Shown: positions 24,651 to 36,506 of the stretch, piece after piece
Layout of the letters: each line of letters starts with the position of its first letter
Numbering within the stretch: position 1 is the stretch's first letter
NCBI GenBank assembly: GCA_029204225.1
Contig: CM055111.1
Location: 31,356,848-31,420,847, forward strand
DNA length: 64,000 bases
Direction: 5' to 3'
From: Diphasiastrum complanatum
Lineage: Eukaryota > Streptophyta > Lycopodiopsida > Lycopodiales > Lycopodiaceae
The notes under the pieces: model-generated
What the model was told of the DNA's origin: nothing
The model's input: only the letters and a program-made list of their open reading frames with translations
Database searches by the model: none
Program-made: the position numbers and the translations under genes

Positions 24651-26207
24651 ATTGTGATTCACACAGTGCACGCACCAAGAATTCTCCTCCCCGAATCATG
24701 ACAAAGAGTGTGCAAACCACCTATAAGGTATATCAAAGGATATGAGGCTTATCTTATTCGATTGCCAACTACTATCGAAGAATCAGTTAGTTAGCCCTCC
24801 GATCTATGGAGGGAAGCCATGGATAGAGAATATTCTGCATCTCTCATCAAGAACCAGATGTGGACTATTGTCGAATTGCCTACCAGCAGAAATGTAGATG
24901 ATCACAAATGGATATTCAAAATCAAATAAAATGAATGGAATTATTGATCAAAGAAAAGATCCACTTGACAAAAGAGGATTCTCGCAGATATAGTATGTTG
25001 ATTATGCTAAGACTTTCAATCCGGTAGTTAAGCTTTATTCAATCAGACTTCTACTGTCATATGCTGTTGTAGCCAATTTGGATGGATGTACATATAGCTT
25101 ATCGTAATGGAGTTATCAAAGTAGATATCTACATGATACATTTCGAAGGCTATATTATCAAAGGAAAAAAGAATCATGTATGCAAACGCCATAAAGCCCT
25201 TTATAGCTTGAGAGAATATGCCAAGCATGGTTCCAAAGGATCAATACTTGTCTTATCAATCACGGTTATGAACCATGCGCTTCAAACTCAAATTTCTACT
25301 TCAAGTCCGTGTAGGATTCTTCGATTATTATCAGTTTGTACATGGACGACACACTTCTCTTCAACAACAATGTCAAACTAATAAAAGATGAGAAACGAAT
25401 GTTGTCTTCAAAATTAGACCTGACATATCTAGGCAAAGTTCAATACAGTATGTTAATCAAATATAATGTGATGTATTGCAAGTTAGGTAATTCACGAATG
25501 GATATAGGACTCAGATTATTGAAGGACCTGTGTCCTCAGGTGATAGAAGACAAGGAGCATGGGCATGAGTACCCTTATCATTCGAAGATAGGTTCTTTTA
25601 TGTACGCAATATACCAGACCAGACATAGCTTTTGTAGTCAATTCCTTATGTTAGTTTATGGCTAATTATGAAACTACACATTAAAAGACTCTCATAAGAC
25701 TTGTGAGATATATTCAACCTACCATGGACCTATGCATTTGTTATGGAGCAGTTGACAATGACAAACTCAATATTCTTAGCGGTTATTCAGATGGAAGTTG
25801 AGCAGATGTAGACACTCTTAAATCCACATCTAGATTTACTCCTTAACAATGGTCCTATTTCATGGAATAGTCACAAGCAAACTTCGATAGCTCTACCATC
25901 TACTGAATGAGAGCATATTGTAGCACATTTTTTCGAAACAATATGCTTCGCCAATTTTATTTTGAGATAATCAAAGTGCTATTGCTTTATCATCCACCCC
26001 AGGTTTCATTCCAGGAGTAAGCACAGTGAAATTATGTATCACTATGCCAAAAGCAAAGTTGTCAACAAAGAGACTAACTTGTAGTATTGTCGAATGCAAG
26101 ACATGACAATTGACATTTTTACAAAGGCACCAAGCTTGGATGTACACAAGAAGTTTTTTGCAGAACTAAGTTTGAAGGTCAAGGCATTCATGGATTTAAA
26201 TTAAGGA
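24651..26207 (+). pseudogene. Ty1/copia RT-RNase H (copy D)
   Basis: RT begins near 24715 with SDLWREAMDREY, IKNQMWTIVELP and KWIFKIK, continues through a decayed central part (YRNGVIKVDIYMIHFEGYI, KRHKALYSL), and at about 25336 reads LYMDDTLLFNN, so the palm aspartates are retained. Next are MLSSKLDLTYLG and the GSFMYAIYQTR linker. RNase H follows in pieces (GYSDGS, PISW, then GSKH-type and MQDMTIDIFTKAPSLDVHKK near 26095-26150). Many stops and small deletions. A purine tract precedes an LTR start at 26208. Confidence 0.88.
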
Positions 26208-26486
26208 AAAGTTTTGGATTTTTCTCCCATAATCCCATAGTCTATTTACATCAATTCATTTATATAGTTCTGTAGTTTTATTTGTGTTTCTATGTAGTAT
26301 GTAGAGATACATGAGAATCGTTCAACAGGTGCCTTCGATAACAACGAACTATCAAAGGTATCGAAGGTTGTCAATTTTTGTTTCCATATAATGACTTACC
26401 CAAGTTGGTTAGCAAGAAGATTTCTTGGAAGTCCTAACTGGATGGATGACAACACATTGTGGCTAAGCTCCAATTGCAACCTATGA
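26208..26486 (+). repeat. Truncated copia 3' LTR
   Basis: Starts TTTTGGATTTTTCTCCCATAA after a purine tract, a mutated form of the TGTTGGATTATTCTCC start seen at 3808, 27626 and 30206. It is similar to 46655-46880 and breaks off near 26486, where unrelated sequence leading to a Ty3-type LTR begins. Confidence 0.7.
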
Positions 26487-26639
26487 TTTGGCTTGTAGAA
26501 TGCGACAATCTTGGATCTCATGGTTGGTTCATTTGCAGTATCTGCAAAATAGCTTCTTCTTTGTCGGCGGATTCGACTGTTCTTGACGTTGTTTTGGAGG
26601 ATTTGCGTTCCAAGGAAACTCTAACCCTAGTTAATAAGT

Positions 26640-27317
26640 GAGAGAGATTTGGCACCTTGCGTGTGTAAGTCCAACTCGATAATCACATAGTTATTTGATT
26701 ACTTAGAAATTAATAAAAGGACTTTAAACCTTTTTGTGGGACTTTTAATGTCGCAAGGCCTAATAGTCAAGTTAGTGAATAAAAAGAGCTCCCTCCAAAA
26801 TTTGAATTTCAGATAGTAAGGGAGGTGGTCCGTGGAGATTGGCCAATGGGGTTTGAGGCCAAAGCACTAAAATCCACTATATAAAGTGGTGGTTATGAGC
26901 TATTTTGTACACTTTCACTCTTCATTTCAATACAAGCAGTTTGAGCCTCTTATGGAATGGATATGAAATGACCTTGCCCTTCTTCTTTCCTCCTCCATCT
27001 CTCATATTTCCTTTGGATTTGCTAATTGTTGGATTTGATGCTTGTTGGGGTTTATCATTATTATACTTTTGGGGAGAGAGAAAAAGAGAGAGAGAGAGTA
27101 AGATCGATCATTGCTTGAGTAGTGTTAATTGATAGTGTTAATGGATCATAGTGTTAATGGTTAGTGTTAGATGTGGATCACAAGCATTTGCTTGATTATG
27201 AACTATGTTACCGCTCTCATGGAAATGAACCTCCAAGTGACAACAATCTTCTTCATCTCTTGATGCTTCATTGAGCTTGGGTCTAGCTTTGAAGGTGGAT
27301 AGGAAATACCCGCAACA
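26640..27317 (+). repeat. Ty3/gypsy-type LTR, decayed
   Basis: The segment has a CCAAT-like box (26842-26848), a TATATAAA box (26878-26885), a GA-rich tail near 27070-27100 and ends CGCAACA at 27317, directly before a Ty3-type primer site. The 5' limit is uncertain (a candidate TGTAAG near 26663). No second LTR was found in the window. Confidence 0.5.
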
Positions 27318-27321
27318 ATTT

Positions 27322-27340
27322 TGGCACCATTGTCAGGGTG
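27322..27340 (+). promoter_or_regulatory. Ty3-type primer binding site, transition-decayed
   Basis: TGGCACCATTGTCAGGGTG matches the Ty3/gypsy primer site TGGCGCCGTTGCCGGGG except at C-to-T or G-to-A changes, four of them in this stretch, as expected from deamination of methylated cytosines. It lies four bases after the LTR end. Confidence 0.6.
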
Positions 27341-27404
27341 CTATGCCAATTTTTCATTTTTCTGCATGTTTTCGATCCATGCTTGGATGTTAGCCTGCAT
27401 TTAG

Positions 27405-27625
27405 GCATCTTGTTTTGGCATAATAGGGTTCTCAGAAGGAGATTCATCTTACTCAAGTTGTCGAATGGTGACTCTCTTAAGAATCATATTAACCAATTCA
27501 AAAATCTCTTGCAGCAAATGGCAGTTGTCGAATCAACTATTGACAATCAAGGCGCAATTATGACAATGTTATCGAGTCTGTCTTCTATGGATGACAACTG
27601 GGTTTACACACTCAAATTTAATCCT
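27405..27625 (+). pseudogene. Outer copia element: gag, interrupted
   Basis: The plus frame reads LLKLSNGDSLKNHINQFKNL, then VVESTIDNQGAIMTMLSSLS and NWVYTLKFNP, the C-terminal half of copia gag. It is cut at 27625 by the inner element. The gag reading resumes at 31243 as LMRLITVLL and EDS, the usual next gag segment, so the two halves belonged to one element. The upstream side is joined to Ty3-type LTR/PBS sequence by an older truncation near 27400. Confidence 0.88.
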
Positions 27626-28650
27626 TGTTGGATTATTCTCCTACAAATTGACTTTTAATCTTCATCAAATTGATTATCCAGACCTGTAGTTTTCTTTGTG
27701 TTTTTACACAGTCTGCAGAACTACTTAGAATTGGTTCACAGGTGGTTATTGTCGCTTCAGCCACTTTGGCCACTTCAAAGACTTCGGACACTTCAGCCAC
27801 TTCAAAGACTTTAGACAATTTGATTTTTCACATTTTTCGGCTATCACATTCTTCACATGTCGCATTTTTCGGGAAAATGCAAACTGTGTGAAAAACAGCT
27901 CATTTCTACAGAGTGACAATTAACGTTCCGTTTGAAATTAAAAGCCACCGACTTGTATTAATTTATCAGCAAGTGAATTTTTGGGATGTCTTAACTAGAC
28001 GAGTGCCAACACATCATAGCCAACTTGATGGCATACTTTACAACCTAATTTCTTAGTATAAATAGATGATCATACTTCTACATAATAATCGTTGTTATCA
28101 TAACAGATGGAAGCATAGTTTGCGTCTCTCTCAAGCTTTCAAGCTTGAACACTCTTGAGCATTCTAGTTCAGTGCTTTAGAGTTGATTTAGAGTTTGCTA
28201 TTGCGCTTACTACTTATTAGAGGAAGTTTTTAAATCAGACATAATCTCAGTTACTCATAGGTAGCTTAGATACAAAGTTTCGATCCGCAATCTACTTGTG
28301 CTCATTTGCATTCTGATTTGTTTTCTTATTGAATCAATCAATCTTCTTATTGCGTTCAGTATCGTATCAGCATGTATGCATCTCTGTAATTCTTTTTGTA
28401 ACTAATAATCTCTTATTATCTGTCTGATAATTCAATGCTTTATGTTTGGCTACGTAATCACTTGGTTGCTAGCGATTTCAAAGTTAGTTGCTGAAGATTG
28501 AACATGATTTCTATCACTACGTTTTGTTCAAAATTGATAGGCATAGTCAAGCATAGGAAAGAAGGTCCATTCCATTGCGTTCAATGAAGTTGTTTACCCA
28601 CTTCGACTTTGTCAGATTATTTTATTTCGTCATATCACCTCTTTCCAACA
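27626..28650 (+). repeat. 5' LTR of nested copia element
   Basis: 1025 bases, TGTTGGATTATTCTCC to CTTTCCAACA. U3 carries a short tandem motif built on CACTTCAAAGACTT and GGCCACTT. A TATA motif (AGTATAAATAG) lies at 28055-28065. Confidence 0.92.
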
Positions 28651-28662
28651 TGGTATCAGAGC
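28651..28662 (+). promoter_or_regulatory. Copia primer binding site
   Basis: TGGTATCAGAGC, the common plant Ty1/copia site complementary to initiator methionine tRNA, directly abutting the LTR. Confidence 0.95.
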
Positions 28663-28876
28663 GAATTCTTTAATTTGCTATAACTTTATGATATCAAAGC
28701 AATCTATTATATCAAAGCTCTAATACTTGATATCTCTTGCGATATCAAATTGATATCATATTCTTCAGTTCATAGCATCAGTTTTAGTATCAGATAATTG
28801 ATTTCCAATTGTAGCGCAGCATGGTATCTCCCTCTTAACATCATCGATACAATCGACACACTAAAGTTCCAGATGA

Positions 28877-29262
28877 ATTCTCAAGTAAAGTCGGTGGTGT
28901 TATCATAGACAAGCTAAATGGATCCAATTATCATTTGTGGAAATTTATAATGAAGACCTTGGTAAGTGGCAATGAGTTGTGGGATGTTGTCACAAGTATA
29001 GAATTAAAGCCTGAAGATGACACAAAAGGCTCAATATGGAAATTGAATGAAGGTAAAGCTCTCACACTTATTATCCTCAATATATTAGATACTCAGATTG
29101 GCCACATAGCTGAAGCCAAAACTTCGAAAGAAGTTTGGGACATCTTGAACTCACTATATGATGTGAGAGATGTAACTACCAAGTTACATCTAGGAAAGAA
29201 ATTCTTCACACTCAAGATGTTGAATAGTGATTCTCTTTATAGTCATATTAATCCTTATCGAT
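28877..29262 (+). pseudogene. Nested copia element: gag N-terminal part
   Basis: Open from 28935 as 114 codons, with the upstream frame giving GGVIIDKLNGSNYHLWKF, then NELWDVVTSIELKPED, then TSKEVWDILNSLYD and TTKLHLGKKFFTLKML. This is the N-terminal gag (DUF4219/UBN2-type) of plant copia elements. After NSDSLYSHINPY it runs straight into the post-YVDD part of RT, so the rest of gag plus protease, integrase and most RT are deleted. Confidence 0.92.
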
Positions 29263-30175
29263 CTGATAAAAAAAACTAAGACAATGCTATCCTCCGAATT
29301 TGACAGGACCAATCTGGGCGAAGCTCATTTCTGCCTTGGTATTCAAATCCAAAGAGACAGAAAACAAAGGTTGATTTACATTACTCAACAGAGGTACATC
29401 TACAATATGTTAGTCAAATACAATATGTTTAATTGCAAGTTAGCTCTCTCACCAATGGAACTAGGTCTCAAATTGTCGAAAAATCAATGTCACTGAACAA
29501 TCGAAGAGAAGGAGGGCATGCATGACTATTTTTATCATTTGATAATAGGATCTCTTATGTACGTCATGATATGTACCAGCCCAGACATAGCCTTTGTAGT
29601 CAGCTCCCTAAGTCAATTTATAACTAACCCTGGTATAACACATTGGAAAGCTCTTGTTAGAGTTATGAGATATCTTCGATCTACTATGGATTTTTGCATT
29701 GCTATGGATAGTTGACAATGACAAACTCAATATTCTCAATGGCTACACTGACGCAAGTTGGGCAGGAGATGCAGACACTTGTATTCTTCCTCAACAATCT
29801 TCCTATTTCATGGAACAATCACAAGAAATCATCGATAGCTCTATCTTCCACTCAATCAGAGTATATCGCAGCCTCTCAAGGTACAAATAAAGCAATTTGG
29901 TTGAGGAACTTACTCTCAGATATTGGTCTAAATCAATATACTCTGACGATTTTATTTTGTGATAATCAAAGTGTCATAGCCTTATAGGCCAACCTTAGGA
30001 TTCATTGCAAGAGTAAGCACATTGAAATCAAGTATCACTACATTAGAAGCAAATTTCTCAACAAAGAGGTTAACTTGCAGTACTGTCGAATGCAAGATAT
30101 GACAACAAATATTTTTACCAAAGCATTAAGCTTGGATACACATAAAGTTCTATGCAAAACTAAGTTTTAAGGTCA
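29262..30175 (+). pseudogene. Nested copia element: RT C-terminus and RNase H
   Basis: RT resumes as KTMLSSEFDRTNLGEAHF, then [30 protein letters not shown] and [14 protein letters not shown]. RNase H follows with GYTDASWAGDADT, PISWNNHKKSSIALSS, NKAIWLRNLLSDIGL, FCDNQSVIAL, SKHIEIKYHYIRS and MQDMTTNIFTKALS. Motif content is good, including FCDNQ. Frame changes near 29700-29770 and scattered stops break it. The palm YVDD is outside the retained part. Confidence 0.93.
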
Positions 30176-30197
30176 AGGCATTCAAGGATTCAAATTC

Positions 30198-30205
30198 AAG
30201 GGGAG
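30198..30205 (+). other. Polypurine tract of nested copia element
   Basis: AAGGGGAG immediately before the 3' LTR, the plus-strand priming site. Confidence 0.85.
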
Positions 30206-31238
30206 TGTTGGATTATTCTCCTAAAAATCGACTAATGAACTTTGAATCTTTATCCAATTGATTATCCAGACCTATAGTGTTCTTCGTGTTTTAAGACAGT
30301 CTGCAGGACTACTCAGAAATGGTTCACAGGAGGTTATTGTCACTTCGGCCACTTTGGCCACTTCAAAGACTTAAAAAACTTCGGCCACTTTGAAGGCTTC
30401 AAACACTTTGGTTTTTTGCATTTTTCGACTTTCACATTTTACGCATGTTGCATTTTTTGAGAAAATGCGAACTGTGTGAACATTAGTTCATTTATGGAGA
30501 GTGACAATTAATGTTCCATTTGAAATTCAAAGCCACCGACTTGCATTAATTTATCAGCGAGTGGATTTTTTGGAAGTCCTAACAGGGCGAGTGCCAGCAC
30601 ATCAAAGCCAACTGGATGGTGTAATTTACAGCCTAATTTCTTTGTATAATAGATGATCATACTTCTGCATCATAATTGTTGTTATCATAACAGATTGAAG
30701 CATAGTTAGCATCTCTCTCAAGCTTTCATGCTTGCACACTCTTGAGCATTCTAGCTTAGTTCTTTAGAGCTGATCTAGAGTTTGCTATTGCACTTATTGC
30801 TTATTAGTGGAAGTGCTTGATTCAGACATATTCTCAGTTACTCAGAGGTAGCTTAGAGTACACAATTTCAATCCGCAATCTACTTGTGCTCATTTGCATT
30901 CTGATTTGTTTTCTTATTGAATCAATCAATATTCTTATTCCGTTCGGTATCAGATCAGTATGTATGCATCTCTATAATTCTTTTGGTAACGAATAATCTC
31001 TTAATATTTGTCAAATAGTTCAATGCTTTATGTTTGGCTACGTAAACACTTAGTTGCTAGTGATCTCAAAGTTAGTTACTAACGATTGAACGTGATTTCT
31101 ATCACTACTTTTTGTTCAAAATTGATAGGCATAGTCAAGCATAGGAAAGAGGGTTCATTTCGCTGCATTCGATGAAGTCGTTTACCTACTTCGACTTTGT
31201 CGAATTATTTTCTTTCATCGTACGACCTCTTTCCAACA
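30206..31238 (+). repeat. 3' LTR of nested copia element
   Basis: 1033 bases, TGTTGGATTATTCTCC to CTTTCCAACA. Same layout as the 5' LTR, with small indels and numerous substitutions, especially in the tandem U3 motif. Confidence 0.92.
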
Positions 31239-32698
31239 ACTCTCATGAGACTTATCACTGTGTTGTTGTAGGAAGACAGTTGAAGAAGTCAAGACACCTC
31301 TTAGACTCCATCATCTCACACTCTATATTGAAAGCAATAATGGCAACAAGCAACCATATCAGCAGGTGAATGTAATCACAATATCATCTCAATCTACTCG
31401 ACATGGAAGAGACCAAAAGCCGCAAGTCGATAATTCTTGGTTTCTAGAATTCTGGAGCTACTCAACATATGACTAATCATCATCAGAATTTTCACTCCTA
31501 TACACCAAAATTTACAAAGAAATTCATTCATCTTGGTGACGATAGTACACATACTATCGAAGGTGAAGTCATTGTAAGATTGATATTCTCAAACGATCAA
31601 TTAGACTCAAAGTATAACCTCTGACCTAAATCAATAACTCTACTTACTGAGAACAGATTTGTAGAGAGTAACATCCTTGCACTCAAAAAGAGGCATGAAT
31701 ATTAATAGAGACTGATTCATTGTTATTTTGATACAGGTCAAGCCTTGAAAAGCTTAGTTCTACTCAATAAGGCATTACTTTGGCATAGTAGATTAGTAAA
31801 GAAGACCTTCCTATCTGTCATAGATGCATTATTGGAAAATAGACTAGAATCCCATTTAGATCGAGTCATAGGCATACAACAAAAGTTGTTCTAGATGTAA
31901 TTCACTCAGATATGTATGGTCTAATGAAAACTCCATCATTGCTGGATGTAAAGAATTTCATTATCTTCATTGACGAAAATTCAAGAAAAACAAACATCGG
32001 AGGCTTTCAAAACATTTCAAAAAATTAAAGGATCATGGATTAATGGAAAAATGGAATTTGGTCTAATAATGGGGGAGAGTACATCTCAACCAAATTTAAG
32101 GAATATTGCTTTAACAACAACATTGAGCAACAATCATCTCCTATTCGCCTCAGTCGAATGGACTTGTTGAGAGAAAAAATCGAATCTTAGTCGAAGCGGC
32201 TAAGTGTATGCTTGCTCATGTAACACTTCCAGATTTTGTTTTTTTAATGAAGTTGTTTCCATTGTAGCTTATATCTAGAATAGATGAGGCCTCTCATACA
32301 AAACATCGTATAAAGTTTGGATAGACTCCAAACCATCACTATCGAATTTATGTGTGTTTAGATTTATCGCTTACGCGAATATACCAAAGAATATACGGAA
32401 GAAGCTCGACTTCCACAATATCAAATCCATTTTCATTGGTTATGCTATTTTAGATCAAACTTAGAAGATGTATGATCATGTCAAATCGAACATATTCACT
32501 AGTCGGGATATCATCTTTATCGAAGATCAGTCTACCAACCTCAAAGACAAAGGCAAAGCTCATATAGTAGAATTGGAGAACACTCCCGAAGTATCAAACA
32601 TTTATATTCTCGACTCGACTGATCCTGTAAAAGGTCCAATATCATCTACACCAGACGAATAGATTATTAACAACGAGTCAGAAGAATATATTGTAGCA
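31239..32698 (+). pseudogene. Outer copia element: gag end, protease, integrase
   Basis: Continues the gag of 27405-27625 (LMRLITVLL, 31243 onward). Protease reads NSGATQHMTNHHQNF at about 31448, where the catalytic triplet D-S-G is N-S-G. Then come the GAG-pre-integrase region (NILALKKRHEY, FDTGQALKSLVLL, LLWHSRL) and integrase pieces (VIHSDMYGLMKTPS with its first aspartate, FIIFIDENSRK, an NNGGEYIST-like segment, WIDSKPSLSNLCVF, FHNIKSIFIGYA, YDHVKSNIFTSRD), ending in the hinge DPVKGPISSTPDE. Stops and frameshifts throughout. It ends at the left edge of the duplicated block (32701), so RT and RNase H are missing. Confidence 0.9.
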
Positions 32699-32700
32699 TT

Positions 32701-35700
32701 TTGGTAGTTGTAGTATTGTCAATGATCAACATAATTATGTTGTCAACATGTATGCAACTATATCTCCTAACATGATGATAGAGATGCAAAACCTCCTACT
32801 TAGTCAAGGGGATGGATCCTCATGAACATCAATTCCTCTGACAAAAAAACTATGATCAAATCTCTTCTCAAATGTACATTTACAAAGGAACATTATAATA
32901 GATCGTAGAGGGTGTTCAGTTTATTAAAATAATCAATCTTTAATCTACATCCATTCATCTATCCCATTTTGCAGTTTTACTCATTTTTTATACTGTCCTG
33001 TAGAGATACATGGCAACAACTAACAATCGGGTTCCAAAAAGAGTATCGAAGGCGTTTGAACTATCGAACATTAATAGAACTCGTTTCCACTTGTTCTAAA
33101 ACTAACAACTTGCCCTAACTATTTTTGCAAGTAGTTTCTAAAAAGCCTAATTAGATAAGTGACAATGCAATATGGCTAAGCTCCAATTGCGATGTAGGAC
33201 CAAATAGTTGTCTTCAACTATCATTTGGATAAGCCTAAATGGTATTCACAATAATATAAATAATTGATCACTTTCTAGGTTAACTTCTTCTTTAATTTTC
33301 TACAAATCTCTTTGCATATTGATCTTGAAGATTAAAATAGCACATCGCTAGAAATGTTTATGGTTTATTATCAGATACTCAGTTATAGTTTTGAGTATGC
33401 GGTTCCATCCGCTATTGTTTTGTGCCCACAATTTTTCTGATTTGTACATGCTACTTACTGAATCGATTATACAGTTTTATCTCATTCAGTATTACGTCAG
33501 AATGATCAAATGCTTCTTTGTTCTTTTTGTGAAACATTAAAAATCACTAAAATTGTGAAATAATTCAAATCCTTTTTTTCTTTTATGATAGATGGCTCCT
33601 CACAAAAAAAGAATATGATTGCATTTAGAGAATGATATCATGCTTTAGTAGAGAAACTGAACTCACAAAAATTAACTCAAACAATAGAAGTAATTTGATA
33701 GAAAACGTAGAAAGTTAACCAGTAGATAGGTCTATGGAGGTTATAAATTGCATTAATATTGAGTCTAGTAGAATTGTCGCTACTTTCGAGGAAACATATA
33801 ACAATGTTAGACTGAGCACGTGAGTATGTTAAAGTTTGGCATTAACCTCTCAGCTAATTGTCCATTCAAAGTCTCACCTCTTTGGTCACAATTAGTTGAT
33901 GCCATCCAGATCAAAAGAAAATCTCCAAAAGCAGCGGTTAATCCATGAATGTTTATGGTTGTCGGTGTTGTATTTGGGCGAGGTGTAGAAATCAGTAGCT
34001 CCCACAATGCCGTCTTTATCTAAATAAGAGATGGATTTATCTATTACAGCCATAAACGGAGGAATCATTGTAGTCATGGCAACCACCTTATCATTTGTAA
34101 TTACAACCAGACTGTACTGTCGATGATCGATTGAAAGATGTTTACAGTAATCACAGCACAACAAACACAAACATAAAAATTAAAACCAGTGAGAAGAATT
34201 AGTTTGCCTTCTTGATAGGGAATATGAAAATGTGATAAGCGTACTACCAAAAAGGTTTTATGTGCTCTTCCAGGACAAGAGCTCTAACTTATAACTCTTG
34301 CTGCTGCAAAATGTATCTTTCTTTGATCCCTTTAAAACCCGATTAGTGTTAATCTCCCAGAGTCTACGCCTAACCTTTTCATCTCTCATCTTAAATGCAA
34401 GCCCATACTGTCTATTCCTATGCTGCACTCCAGCAGTAGCTTTCACAGTTTTGTTCTTGTCTCCTGATGTGCCATTTCAAGGATGCATTGGTCGTCCTTC
34501 AGATCATTTCCCATTTATGGGTTACATATGTAGCATTAGCTGATCCTTCTATATGAGCCCTTTTTTTTGCTGAATGAAATTAATAAATAAAAACATATCT
34601 TATACAATTTGGAGATAATGTGCTACAAATGTTTACTATGGTGGTGTCTGGTTGTGCCAATAGTGAAGCATATATTCAGCTGGTTATATTTGATGCTCAA
34701 GATGCCTTTTCTTGAAGATAAGATTTCTATGGAAATGTTGTGGGTGTCCATGAGAATTGTGAGGTTTCTTCTCAGTTATCTGTGATGGCCTTTTTCAGTG
34801 TGAGGCTCCCTCTATCGTCATTCTAATTCTTGCTATTGGCTGGTGTGTATTTTTTTATTTTTAAATAAGGTAGGTCAAGGTCTGCTTTTTGGATTCTCGG
34901 GCCAATATTGCGACTAATAGCTCAATAGGCCAATTAGCAGCTTCCCACCAAAGGTCTGAGGGTGAGTCTCTTCAAGTTTAATAAGTCAGTTACACCAAAA
35001 CATAACGATCCTTGTAGCACAGTCTATAATTATTTAGTTTTTGAGGATTTTGCGCAACAAATCTCTAGTGAATAGCTATGGCTCTTCTATGTAGAGGACA
35101 ACGATCGAATTAGCTTACGTGACCCTTTACTGCATGGATAATATAAGATGTTCTTGGTTGTGTTATTTTCTTGATTACTATATGAATTAGTTTTATACAC
35201 CATCCTCATGCTAAATGCCAACAATAACTCATGACTCATGAGTCATGACCTCCTAAGCCCCACTACATACTATGTTATACTATACTCGATCCTTGTACAT
35301 CATACATTCATTTTTTCATTTGCTTGAGGTAACTAATTCTTGTTTCTTTGACTTCAGATTGAGTGGTGGTTTCATCATTCTCTCTATCACATTTTGTGCC
35401 TGCTACGTAATTTATGTTTTTTGGATGTGAAGTTTGCCTTGGTATACTTGGAATGAAAATATTGAAGTTTTGTGGCATTCTTCTCATAGTTTGAATCTCA
35501 GCTATTTGTTCCATGATTTACTAAATCATTTATTCGTTACTGGTTGTTATTTTCTGTTTTTTTCACTTCCTGCATGACTTCTATTGCATAGCATTAAATT
35601 TTCTAATTCAGATGAAAACACTCCCTCAAACAAAGAAACAAACCGCACGACTTTGTAAGGTATTTATTTTGTTTAGCTTTAACTAGCATTTAACATTAAA

Positions 35701-36056
35701 AAGAGTACAAACTAAAATTGAATTTCAATTTTCAAGATGTATTGCTCAATGTTTAGTGTACTCAAGCTTGAGTTTTTTTTTATGTTATTTTCTTAGGCAA
35801 ATCTTCCTATTTTCTGTATTATTTTGTTTTCTTTCACTTACGAGAAGTCTGATCCGATTTTATTCGTACAACTCTATGTCATTGCAATGGCTCTATAATA
35901 AGCTGATTTGTATAGATAGAGAGAAAAGCGTTCATAAATTGTCTCTCATACAATGATGGTTTAATGAGAAAAGTTTTTTGTGACATTATGCATCCTTTGC
36001 AGTAAATGAAGAACAAAGTTTCAGAATTTGAACTGATATTTTTTTCTTGGCTTTGT
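32701..36056. repeat. Segmental duplication, copy 1 (3.35 kb)
   Basis: Matches 42381-45734 in direct orientation with only scattered single-base differences and few one-base indels; offset 9678-9680 throughout. The first 850 bases are LTR-like (a TATA-like AATATAAATAA near 33250 and a match to the reversed block at 4490-5175). The remainder has short unknown frames. The left edge abuts copia hinge sequence, the right edge an LTR-like U3 block. Confidence 0.92.
33807..34450 (-). pseudogene. Unknown protein-like fragments inside duplication copy 1
   Basis: Minus-strand frames at 34446-34258 (GVQHRNRQYGLAFKMRDEK, KVRRRLWEIN) and 34170-33892 (AVIDKSISYLDKDGIVGATD, then KYNTDNHKHSWINR and FDLDG) have a charged, folded-protein look rather than random composition, and could be exons of one gene. 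I recognise no family. The same frames occur at 43486-44125 in copy 2, with a few changes. Too weak for a functional call. Confidence 0.3.
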
Positions 36057-36260
36057 TTTGGATCCATTTCTCCTCTATTGTCGAAGATAGACATCAGAAT
36101 GGAAACCGACTTGTTGAGGAAAGACCAACTCTATCGACTATCGTCAAACTACCGAGGAAGTCCGCTTCCATTGACTATCGTCGATGATCGACAAACGACT
36201 GTCTTGACTTTATCGACTATCGGCAATGACACTCTCGAGTTCGAATAGTCCAAGCCTTCT
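36057..36260 (+). repeat. LTR-like U3 fragment
   Basis: Related to 2600-2740 and 24250-24430: AACCGACTTGT, repeats of GACTATCG, and GCAATGACACTC. It marks the right edge of duplication copy 1. Confidence 0.65.
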
Positions 36261-36506
36261 TATGCCTAGTTCTTGTATTGTGCAACTACTTGGACAATGG
36301 CAGCAGCTGCCATGATCTACTCTAGATGGCACAATGACTCTACGCCACTTTCTTGTACATACAACTACACAATTGTAAATTGCATATAGATGGTAATTGT
36401 AATCTATCAGCAATATAGTAGACCACAATATACTAGAATTCTTAGAAAGAGACATAGTATATGCTTTCATGCATCGAATATTCCTTTCAGACTAATTGTC
36501 AATAAT

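Larger units (their letters stand above)
27626..31238 (+). mobile_element. Nested Ty1/copia element with two LTRs and large internal deletion
   Basis: About 3.6 kb: 5' LTR 27626-28650, primer site at 28651, gag from about 28877, RT C-terminus and RNase H to about 30170, polypurine tract 30198-30205, 3' LTR 30206-31238. Protease, integrase and most of RT are gone, so the internal part is only about 1.55 kb. It lies inside the gag of another copia element. Flanking five-mers are ATCCT and ACTCT, not an exact target duplication. The LTRs differ at many positions, implying considerable age. Non-autonomous. Confidence 0.9.
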
